This document shows, in pieces, positions 25,029-31,764 of a stretch of 39,239 nt of DNA. The notes under the pieces were generated by a model. The model was not told the origin of the DNA. It searched no databases and saw nothing but the letters and a program-made list of their open reading frames with translations. Position numbers and translations under genes: made by a program. The stretch spans positions 1-39,239 of the forward strand of contig JACAEL010000001.1 in NCBI GenBank assembly GCA_013388835.1, in the 5' to 3' direction. Every line of letters starts with the position of its first letter. The stretch's first letter is position 1. This DNA is from Candidatus Thorarchaeota archaeon. Its GTDB lineage: Archaea; Asgardarchaeota; Thorarchaeia; Thorarchaeales; Thorarchaeaceae.

Positions 25029-25133
25029 TCACCTCACGACAGTGGAGTATGCGTAGCCAAGAGCACGGGTCGACTGGGCCTTGCGCGTCCAGTTCTTCAC
25101 AGGTTCAGTCCGGTTGTTGGTTGCTTGAGCCAT
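25029..25133 (-). CDS. 34-residue basic small protein, first of a pair
   Basis: ATG at 25133 to TGA encodes 34 residues (MAQATNNRTEPVKNW... then STRALGYAYSTVVR). It lies 28 nt downstream of a clear TATA element, so it sits at the start of a transcript rather than inside a gene shadow. The downstream 26-residue peptide repeats its STRA-x-x-Y-x-Y motif. Net charge is strongly positive. Possible roles are RNA or ribosome binding, or a secreted/toxic peptide; none can be shown here. Confidence 0.5.
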   Translation of the reverse strand: MAQATNNRTEPVKNWTRKAQSTRALGYAYSTVVR

Positions 25134-25160
25134 GATTGTTCACAAGTGACACAGCGCAGA

Positions 25161-25174
25161 CTTGGTATATAATG
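25161..25174 (-). promoter_or_regulatory. TATA promoter of the small-protein pair
   Basis: CATTATATACCAAG on the minus strand contains a strong archaeal TATA element. The ATG of the 34-residue frame lies 28 nt beyond its end, so transcription should start very close to the start codon. Confidence 0.55.
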
Positions 25175-25435
25175 CGAAGCCACGTCCTGAGGTCACCCAA
25201 ACAGGTCACGAAGAAAGGTCACATCATGTTACCAACGGTCGTTCAGCGGTGACGAGAACAACGGACAACTCGACACCGGGAGCCTTGTAGAACCCGACCA
25301 CAGGCACAGTCGCGAGACACCTTGCCAGATCTGAGGAGGCTGGAGAGCGTTCGAGAGCGCAAGAGAGCTGGTTGTCCACCAATGCTGGCTTCACTTACCA
25401 GCGCATGTGTTTCAGCATGAAGAGTCTTGACTGGG

Positions 25436-25446
25436 AAACTTTAAAG
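25436..25446 (+). promoter_or_regulatory. Possible TATA box for the ferredoxin-AOR operon
   Basis: AAACTTTAAAG lies about 55 nt before the ferredoxin ATG, in a 367-nt gap (25134-25500) where I see no other gene or RNA. Confidence 0.35.
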
Positions 25447-25500
25447 AACTCTCTTCGTCAACGTCAAGGACCACTCACCGTGAGGACCGTGAACAGGACC

Positions 25501-25989
25501 ATGAGTCTGCTGGTCATCGACCTCGAGAGATGCACTGGCTGCCAGAACTGCGAACTGGCGTGCTCAGTCAGAAACACGCGTACTTTCAACCCTGCGAGGT
25601 CGCGGATTCACATACTCAAGGATGAAGTGAAGAGCATTGTAGTCCCGATGGTATGTCTTCAGTGCGACGAGCCGCTGTGTCGTGATGCATGTCCCTCATC
25701 AGCAGTCGTGATGAACTCGGCGGGTGTACTCACTGTCGACCATGAGAGTTGTATAGGCTGCCAGAACTGCGTGACCGCCTGCATCTACGGTGGAGTGACA
25801 ATGGACCCTGTGACACGGAAGGCAGTCAAGTGTGACCTGTGCGGTGGAGAACCCGCATGCGTGAAGGCCTGTGAGTACAAGGCGATAACCATTGCAAAGA
25901 ACAGAAGGAAGGGGTTGAAGGACAGACAGACCAGCTTTGACCGACTGTACTCGTTCTACGGGCTGGGTCTGAGGGAGGCAAGACGATGA
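25501..25989 (+). CDS. Polyferredoxin, electron partner of the aldehyde oxidoreductase
   Basis: A 162-residue ferredoxin of the HycB/CooF/DMSO-reductase-B type with sixteen cysteines in four cluster motifs: CTGCQNCELAC, CLQCDEPLCRDAC, CIGCQNCVTAC and CDLCGGEPACVKAC. It can carry four [4Fe-4S] clusters. I chose ATG 25501, directly before the first cluster strand (SLLVIDLERC); the frame is open further upstream but that part is not ferredoxin-like. The stop overlaps the AOR ATG by 4 nt, so it probably shuttles electrons to or from that enzyme. Confidence 0.93.
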   Translation: MSLLVIDLERCTGCQNCELACSVRNTRTFNPARSRIHILKDEVKSIVVPMVCLQCDEPLCRDACPSSAVVMNSAGVLTVDHESCIGCQNCVTACIYGGVTMDPVTRKAVKCDLCGGEPACVKACEYKAITIAKNRRKGLKDRQTSFDRLYSFYGLGLREARR

Positions 25990-27938
25990 CATTCCCGTAC
26001 AAGGGCTATGCCGGCAGCTATCTTGAGGTGGACCTCAACAAGGGAAAGGTGCACAAGCACGAGATGGAGAAGGAGTGGGCCCTGTTCTACATGGGCGGCA
26101 CGGGTGTTGCTGCAAGGATACTCTGGGACAGGACAGGGCCAAAGACGGAACCGCTGTCACCCGAGAACGTCATGGTGGTGGGCACGGGGCCTCTGACGGG
26201 AGTGCTGTTCTCACCATCAGGAAGGTGTATGTTCGCCTCGAAGGGCCCTCTGACCGGTATCTGGGCCGAGAGTCATGTGGGCGGGTTCTTTGGTCCCGAG
26301 ATGAAGTATGCGGGGTTCGACCTCGTTCTGCTTCACGGGCGCTCTCCAAGACCAGTCTACCTCTTCTTGCGCGACGGGGATGCTGAGCTGCGGGACGCGT
26401 CGTACCTGTGGGGAAAGGAGACCGATGTCACGACCGAGATGATTCGAGAAGAACACAAGGACCCGGAGATTGAGACTGCAGTGATAGGGCCAGCGGGAGA
26501 GAATCAGGTCTTGTACGCCTCCATCACTGTTGACTTCTACAGGGCCGCGGGCAGAACAGGGATGGGAGCGGTCCTCGGGTCGAAGAATGTGAAGGCGATT
26601 GCAGCGAGTGGCTCCCTGCCCCTTGAGGCTCATGACATGGACCGCTATATCGAGGCGAATGGTCAGGAGATGGCCAGACTCAGAGACCCCCTGTGGACTG
26701 AGTCGTTGACCTCGCTCAGAAAGTACGGTACAACGGGCCTCGTCACGATGATAAACGAGATAGGACGCCTGCCCACCAAGAATCACTGGACCGGCTTCTA
26801 TGAGCACGCAGAGGACATTGGCCCGGAGGTCATATCAAAGCGGTACAAGACGGCACAGGAGGCCTGTCTTGGCTGTGCCATCGGCTGTAAGTACATCTAC
26901 AGGGTTGGCGAGGGAAAGTTTGCTGGAGGACCTGCGGGCGGACCCGAGTACGAGACCATAATGGCGTTCGGCTCCAACTGCATGAACAACAACATCGAGT
27001 CCATCTTCTACCTGGGCACGCGCTGTGATCTGCTCGGCATGGACACAATATCATGCGGCAAGACGATTGGCTTCGCAATGGAACTCTGGGAGAAGGGCAT
27101 CCTCACCGCGGAGAAGACCGGAGGGCTGGACCTGTCATGGGGTAATGTCGACACGATGGTCAGACTCGTGGAGATGATTGCGAAGCGTGATGGTATTGGA
27201 GACCTCCTGTCACGAGGGACAAGAAAGGCGGCTGAGGCCTTAGGCGGGGACGCATGGATGTATGCGGTCCACTGCAAGGGGCTCGAGGCATCAGGTCAGG
27301 ACCCGAGAGCACACCAGTCGGTCGGTCTCACCTACGCCACTAACGTCAGGGGAGCGGACCATCTGAGGAGCCTGTCCAGTCTGGAGGAACTCGGTTACCC
27401 GGAGGTCATAGTCGGCAGGTTCGGTGAGGAGAAGTTCAAGGCAATAAGCGAGATAACCTCGCCAGTCCACAAGGGAGAGGTGATCAAAGACATTGAGGAC
27501 CTCTACGCTCTCGTGGACTCTGCAGTGATATGCAAGTACGGCACGATGTGGCCCCCTGTCTTCTACTTTGACACGTTCGCCAACGTGATACCACCCCTGA
27601 CCGGGATGACCGAGTGGGCCGACATCAAGTTCGTCCGTCAGGTCGCCGAGAGGATATCGCACCTGCGTAGAGCGTACAATCATCGACTTGGTGTGACAAG
27701 AAAGGAGGAGACCCTGCCACGACGACTCCTACTGGAACCCATGCCCACTGGTCCGGCCAAAGGAGGACTCCCGAACCTGGACTACATGCTTGATGAGTAC
27801 TATGACTTCAGAGGTTGCGACAGACGCACCGGGTTGCCGTTCGAAGAGAAGCTTCACAGTCTTGGTCTGGACTTTGTCAGGGAGGACCTGAAGACGAGAG
27901 GAGGCTTGCCGAGCTATCCGACCACTTCAAAGCCATAG
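25986..27938 (+). CDS. aor: Aldehyde:ferredoxin oxidoreductase family protein (tungsten enzyme)
   Basis: A 650-residue member of the tungstopterin AOR family, which oxidises aldehydes to acids with ferredoxin as acceptor. The N-terminal domain shows GYAGSYLEVDLNKGK and the pterin-binding GRTGMGAVLGSKNVKAI near 195-211. The [4Fe-4S] site has CLGCAIGC (C-x2-C-x3-C, near 294) with a fourth Cys in AVICKYG near 516. GPEYETIMAFGSNC and DPRAHQSVGLTYATNVRGADH are the other conserved regions. Length is typical. It is co-translated with the polyferredoxin. The subfamily (AOR, FOR, GOR or other) and substrate cannot be set without a tree. Confidence 0.93.
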   Translation: MTFPYKGYAGSYLEVDLNKGKVHKHEMEKEWALFYMGGTGVAARILWDRTGPKTEPLSPENVMVVGTGPLTGVLFSPSGRCMFASKGPLTGIWAESHVGGFFGPEMKYAGFDLVLLHGRSPRPVYLFLRDGDAELRDASYLWGKETDVTTEMIREEHKDPEIETAVIGPAGENQVLYASITVDFYRAAGRTGMGAVLGSKNVKAIAASGSLPLEAHDMDRYIEANGQEMARLRDPLWTESLTSLRKYGTTGLVTMINEIGRLPTKNHWTGFYEHAEDIGPEVISKRYKTAQEACLGCAIGCKYIYRVGEGKFAGGPAGGPEYETIMAFGSNCMNNNIESIFYLGTRCDLLGMDTISCGKTIGFAMELWEKGILTAEKTGGLDLSWGNVDTMVRLVEMIAKRDGIGDLLSRGTRKAAEALGGDAWMYAVHCKGLEASGQDPRAHQSVGLTYATNVRGADHLRSLSSLEELGYPEVIVGRFGEEKFKAISEITSPVHKGEVIKDIEDLYALVDSAVICKYGTMWPPVFYFDTFANVIPPLTGMTEWADIKFVRQVAERISHLRRAYNHRLGVTRKEETLPRRLLLEPMPTGPAKGGLPNLDYMLDEYYDFRGCDRRTGLPFEEKLHSLGLDFVREDLKTRGGLPSYPTTSKP

Positions 27939-28050
27939 CCAATGAAGTCTCCAGTATGCCTCTTCGTCACGGCCCGGTGCGAGTTGGGGCCAGCGGATAT
28001 GAAAGAAGACAACGTCGAAACAAGTCTTATGAGCTGGTGCCTAATTGCTT

Positions 28051-28216
28051 GAAAAAGAAGACGGCCCCCGTGCAGCACCGGGGGCCTTGCAGGATGTAGG
28101 GCGGGCTTTCACCCGCCCGATGTAGGCACGAAGCCTAGTGTGGTGCCAAGAACCCTGTGGCAGGTCTAGTGGCACCACGGTGGGTCCTCGGGAGGACCTG
28201 GGAATGTGACGAACGT
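28051..28216 (-). ncRNA. Candidate structured RNA, divergent from the second CARF gene
   Basis: Read on the minus strand from about 28216, there are five consecutive hairpins: GGTCCT/AGGACC; GTGGTGCCA/TGGCACCAC with an inner CCTG/CAGG; TAGGC/GCCTA; GGGCGGG/CCCGCCC; and GGCCCCCG/CGGGGGCC. The fourth is capped by TGAAAG, that is a GAAA tetraloop on a U-G pair. That pair exists only in minus-strand RNA. The last hairpin is followed by CTTCTTTTTC, an archaeal-type T-run. This looks like a ~165-nt RNA ending at 28051. I do not match it to RNase P, SRP or tRNA. The rest of the gap, 27939-28050, shows nothing. Confidence 0.5.
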
Positions 28217-28290
28217 GGTCGCCATGGTTAGCCATGTGCAAAGGAAGCATAACCGAATGCACGACTGAAATTCGAACTACAACCGCTCGA

Positions 28291-28308
28291 TTCGGGTTCA
28301 AACCCGAA
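28291..28308. promoter_or_regulatory. Perfect 18-nt palindrome before the second CARF gene
   Basis: TTCGGGTTCAAACCCGAA has two perfect 8-nt arms with a 2-nt centre. It lies 29 nt before the preferred GTG start of the CARF-wHTH gene and between that gene and the divergent RNA candidate. Symmetry and position suit an operator for a dimeric winged-helix protein. The centre also resembles a tRNA T-arm, but no tRNA surrounds it. Confidence 0.45.
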
Positions 28309-28337
28309 ACGGGATGAGAGACGCAGGGGAACAACAA

Positions 28338-29015
28338 GTGAGAAGAATCGTCCATGTCGCAGGTCTCGGCTTCAACGAGCAGGGACGCATTGCATATGTC
28401 ATCCAGAATCGAGGCGGCCAGAAGCTGGTGCTGGTGCACTCGAAAGAGAACCTTGACGATGCAATACGTGTTCAAGAAGACCTTCAGAAACACGGTGCCT
28501 TTGAGGTCGAGCTGATATGCGTGGACCCTTGGGACTACCACGATGTGCTGCAGAAGGTGATTGAGGTCGCAATCAGGCATCACAAGGATGACTTGAGGTT
28601 CAACCCGTCACTGGGGACAAGGGTGATGACGTCCGCCCTGTTTGTCGCTGCGAACTTCACCGGTTCACCTGTCCACCTGGTGAAGGAGGAGAAAGGAATA
28701 GCAACGGACGTCATTGACATCTATCCAGTCCAACGACAAACACTGAGCGCAATCAAGAAGCACATACTGGAGACGTTGAAGGCGCATGAGTCTACCGGCA
28801 TTGAATCCATCATGAAGCTCGCACGCTTGGTCAAGCGTAGCAACGCGAGCGTCTCACATCATGTCGATGAGCTGAGCATGTGGGGATATGTTGAAACGAA
28901 GCGGGAAGACAGGAAGGTGCTGGTGAAGATCACCGGACTGGGCGCCGCAGTCCTCAGGATGGCAGAGCTATGGAAGAAGAGAGAGAAGACGAAGAGAAAC
29001 AGGAGGAAGGGCTGA
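28338..29015 (+). CDS. CARF domain-winged helix regulator, copy B (Csa3-like)
   Basis: A 225-residue paralogue of 11578-12237. The N-terminal CARF-type domain shows RRIVHVAGLGFNEQGRI, VDPWDYHDVLQKVIEVAIRH, and NPSLGTRVMTSALFVAAN in place of copy A's NISCGTIAMRAACHMAAV. The C-terminal winged helix includes ESIMKLARLVKRSNASVSHHVDELSMWGYVETKRE. GTG 28338 is preferred since AGGGG lies about 10 nt upstream and the first strand starts there; ATG 28314 would add eight residues. The next gene starts inside its last 46 nt, so the pair is coupled. It sits between metabolism genes and the type I-B operon and may regulate that operon or its array. The ligand is unknown. Confidence 0.8.
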   Translation: MRRIVHVAGLGFNEQGRIAYVIQNRGGQKLVLVHSKENLDDAIRVQEDLQKHGAFEVELICVDPWDYHDVLQKVIEVAIRHHKDDLRFNPSLGTRVMTSALFVAANFTGSPVHLVKEEKGIATDVIDIYPVQRQTLSAIKKHILETLKAHESTGIESIMKLARLVKRSNASVSHHVDELSMWGYVETKREDRKVLVKITGLGAAVLRMAELWKKREKTKRNRRKG

Positions 29016-30637
29016 CAGCCTCCAGAGACGCACTTGTTGGTCTGTGGAGAGACAGCGTGCTTCGGTGCGCGAATCGGTTCGGTCTGAGTCCATCGCTGGT
29101 AGACAGTCCCACGACAGTGAGTTCATCCGCATCTGTGGGTTGGCCTGAGTCCTTTGACCAGATGGTGAGTCTTGATGGCGGCACAGTCGAGATTCCCAAC
29201 ATCACTGGCACCACAGCGGCACTTCTCAGGGCATTGATTGCTCGTGAGAGCCTGCGTCTTCTTCTCCCGAACGATGTGTTGCACGAACGTGCCATTGCGG
29301 ACCTGGCATCCGAATATGGACGACAGCAGCTGGAGGAAAGGGGACTTGCACTGTGGAGTGAGGAGTGGCAGCGTCGAAGCCCAAGAACGGCCATTCGAGC
29401 CGGCGGTGTATACGATCCCGTTCTGTTCTTCACAACGCTTGCGAATCTCACTGACAAGAAGGGACTGAACCTCCTTGTGAGCAGGGTCCTCGCGATGGAG
29501 CGGACGAGCATCAGGGCAGGCATTGATGAGTGGGGCTGGTATCTCCATCGCTTCCTGCGCGAGTACAACCATCCACTCAGCGAGATTGAAGTCAGGGTCT
29601 TGGAGGAACTCCTCAACGAACCGGACCTGACACGAGAAGCCCTCTCCGACCGACTCTGTGTCAGTGCAGACTGGATAGGGAAGACCATCCAGGGGCTGAG
29701 AGCGCGAGGACAGTTGAAAGAGTTTGTGCATCTGTCTTTGCCAGCTCTGGCGATAAGGACAGTTCAGATGCTCCTGCTGCCGGGAGAGAACTCACCGATA
29801 GACTGTGAGAGGTTGATCGAACACTGTCCGTTCGTCTACTCGTCTCATCAGGTGGTCACAGGACGAGGCGGCCTCTACATCACGTTCTGTGTGCCTGACA
29901 ACAACAGGAACATGAGCTACCTGCACAGGATGACGCAAGCGGCGCAGCGAACAGGCCACGAGGTCATAGAGTTCGAACGCTGCCGCTCCGCGCGTTATCA
30001 CAACCTCGACTGCTACTCGTGCCGAACGGGCAACTGGGAGATAGACTGGCCAACTGTACAGATGGACCTAGAGTACTTGTTGTCAAGCACCGGAGGGCAC
30101 GACGCGCTCCCTCCGGAACCGCCAGCCAGAGTAGCGCAGTACGACGGGCTGGATGTTCAGATACTCGTTCAGATACAGAAAGGTGTGCACAAGGTCAATG
30201 ACCTGCAGAGGATAGTCAAGCGGCGAACCGCACTCGTCAGCGAACGTGTCAACCATCTACGAAGTCTGGGCGTGGTCAAACACTTCTGGGAACTCCACTA
30301 CGTTGGCCTCATCAACGACGTGCTCCTGATTGCCCGAGATGCGGAGCCAAGCAGGGCCTTGCGGGCGGCTGCACCGAGGCTCCCCAAGTGTGTACTTGAC
30401 ACCGACACGAAGAATGGTACCCTGGTAAGAGCACAGCTCCCCGTCGGCGGCACACTGCAGTTTGTCAGGGCCTTTGAACATCTTGACCGGAGGCCGTATG
30501 TCTACGTGATTGGCCCCAGACTGTACGGTCAATGGCTGCTGTCAGACTTCATCGCAGACTGGAACTCGTATGCCGGGACATGGAGTCCTCATGAACAGGG
30601 TATTGACAACTGGCTCGAGATACTGGAGCAGTATTGA
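28970..30637 (+). CDS. Tandem winged-helix protein of unknown function, copy B, paired with the CARF regulator
   Basis: A 555-residue paralogue of 12239-13858 with the same order: an N-terminal domain of unknown fold (about 1-200), winged helix 1 (about 203-250, LSEIEVRVLEELLNEPDLT with DWIGKTIQGLRARGQL), an alpha/beta domain, winged helix 2 (about 390-436, LDVQILVQIQKGVHKVNDL with ALVSERVNHLRSLGVV) and a final alpha/beta domain. Shared landmarks are HCPFVYSSHQVVTG and CVPDNN. Copy B has an acidic N-terminal extension (MEEEREDEEKQEEG) because its ATG lies within the CARF gene; a later start is possible. The two copies have diverged well beyond recent duplication. Confidence 0.7.
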   Translation: MEEEREDEEKQEEGLTASRDALVGLWRDSVLRCANRFGLSPSLVDSPTTVSSSASVGWPESFDQMVSLDGGTVEIPNITGTTAALLRALIARESLRLLLPNDVLHERAIADLASEYGRQQLEERGLALWSEEWQRRSPRTAIRAGGVYDPVLFFTTLANLTDKKGLNLLVSRVLAMERTSIRAGIDEWGWYLHRFLREYNHPLSEIEVRVLEELLNEPDLTREALSDRLCVSADWIGKTIQGLRARGQLKEFVHLSLPALAIRTVQMLLLPGENSPIDCERLIEHCPFVYSSHQVVTGRGGLYITFCVPDNNRNMSYLHRMTQAAQRTGHEVIEFERCRSARYHNLDCYSCRTGNWEIDWPTVQMDLEYLLSSTGGHDALPPEPPARVAQYDGLDVQILVQIQKGVHKVNDLQRIVKRRTALVSERVNHLRSLGVVKHFWELHYVGLINDVLLIARDAEPSRALRAAAPRLPKCVLDTDTKNGTLVRAQLPVGGTLQFVRAFEHLDRRPYVYVIGPRLYGQWLLSDFIADWNSYAGTWSPHEQGIDNWLEILEQY

Positions 30638-30967
30638 CGCATACGCCCTCGTAGTATTCACAGTCGCGATACAAGCACAATGAGACGTCTCTAGATCAGG
30701 AAACAAGGAGGCAGTCGAAGCGGCTGCACAGTTCGTCTTCAGTGCCCTAACTCGCCTGTCCGGCAATTTGAGCAGGCCTTCATGTGTTTCTGCCTCAACA
30801 ACGAGCCAATGAGTGTAGAATGAGCCCCACGTGACCATGACAGGCCTTTCTGGACGCCCAAGCGCAAGGTGCCTCAAATGTGAGGCGACGCAGCCCGGGA
30901 ACACTGGAGCACCTATCCGAAGTCAAGATATATGGTTGTGACCCATAATGGAGAAGAGGAATCGGCA
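30638..30967. promoter_or_regulatory. 330-nt gap with the type I-B operon promoter
   Basis: No convincing gene. A 120-codon minus-strand frame (30542-30904) runs through it but overlaps the preceding gene and has no homology I recognise. AGATATATGG at 30927-30936 is a TATA candidate that would start transcription near 30960, just before the 22-codon leader frame. Confidence 0.45.
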
Positions 30968-31036
30968 ATGTTTCAATCAGACCTAGGGAAACTCGAAAGA
31001 GAAGTGCTGCGACAAGAGAGGGAGGAACAGGCATGA
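30968..31036 (+). CDS. 22-residue leader ORF overlapping cas6
   Basis: ATG 30968 begins a 22-codon frame for a charged helical peptide (MFQSDLGKLEREVL..., Glu/Arg-rich). Its stop overlaps the cas6 start in ATGA. It sits directly downstream of the operon's TATA candidate. It may couple ribosomes onto cas6, or act as a regulatory leader peptide; it could also be chance. Confidence 0.4.
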   Translation: MFQSDLGKLEREVLRQEREEQA

Positions 31037-31764
31037 GGTTCAGAGCCATTCTTTGCCCTTGGAAGGAGAATGGCAGTCCTCCAGTCCTCAGATATGACTA
31101 CCAATACAGCGTCGCTGGTATGCTCTACAATCTGATGATTGGGGCAGAACCAGAACTCAAGCACCTTCACGACTCAAAGGAGTTCAAGTACTTCACATTC
31201 TCTCGTCTTGAGGTGCCAAGGAGGAGGGCGCTTTCCCAGGGGCTCGTCCTGTTGAGCGACGATGCATATCTGTGGGTGAGCAGTCCGGATGACAGGCTTG
31301 TCCGTGTGCTGGGAAAGAGAATGCTGGAGTCGCAGGAGATGTCTATCGCCTCTGTGAACTTCTCAGTTGCAGGCATCGACTTGCTAGGGCCTTTCAACTC
31401 TACGGGTGATGAGCAGTTCACAACAATGTCGCCGATAGTACTGAGGACGGTCCGCGAAGGCGACGGCACGAAGAGGACGTGGGACCTGTCTCCTGACGAT
31501 GACGAGTTCGCAGGCTATCTCATCAAGAACCTCGAACGGAAATATGCGACCTACACCGGAGAGGCCTCCAAAGGCATCACAGAGGTCACCGAGATCTCGA
31601 ACTGCCACAGCAAGCGGATTGAGATTGACGGGATATACCACCGTGCACACATGATGGACATATCGATGCGCGGGCCTCCCGAGGTGCTCAAGTTCGCTTA
31701 CGACTGCGGGCTCGGGGAAAAGAACTCGATGGGCTTTGGAATGGTCCGGTTGAGGGGGCGATGA
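31033..31764 (+). CDS. cas6: Cas6 crRNA-processing endoribonuclease (type I-B locus)
   Basis: A 243-residue Cas6 with the classic C-terminal glycine-rich loop GLGEKNSMGFGMVRL. The N-terminal half has YDYQYSVAGMLYNLM, the usual strand-helix region; a candidate catalytic His is in LKHLHDSKEF near residues 44-49. The ATG overlaps the upstream leader ORF stop, and the cas6 stop overlaps the cas8 ATG by 4 nt. It should process the right-hand array, whose 31-nt repeat ends in GTTGAAAC. Confidence 0.92.
   Translation: MRFRAILCPWKENGSPPVLRYDYQYSVAGMLYNLMIGAEPELKHLHDSKEFKYFTFSRLEVPRRRALSQGLVLLSDDAYLWVSSPDDRLVRVLGKRMLESQEMSIASVNFSVAGIDLLGPFNSTGDEQFTTMSPIVLRTVREGDGTKRTWDLSPDDDEFAGYLIKNLERKYATYTGEASKGITEVTEISNCHSKRIEIDGIYHRAHMMDISMRGPPEVLKFAYDCGLGEKNSMGFGMVRLRGR

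Noticed and set aside
28291-28308. T-arm of a tRNA (GGGTTCAAACCC)
   Set aside because: The T-arm motif fits, but no acceptor 5' strand, D-arm or anticodon arm is found upstream. A simple palindrome explains it better.
30542-30904. 120-codon minus-strand frame across the gap before the I-B operon
   Set aside because: It overlaps the 3' end of the tandem winged-helix gene, shows no recognisable domain, and has no promoter or ribosome site I can support.
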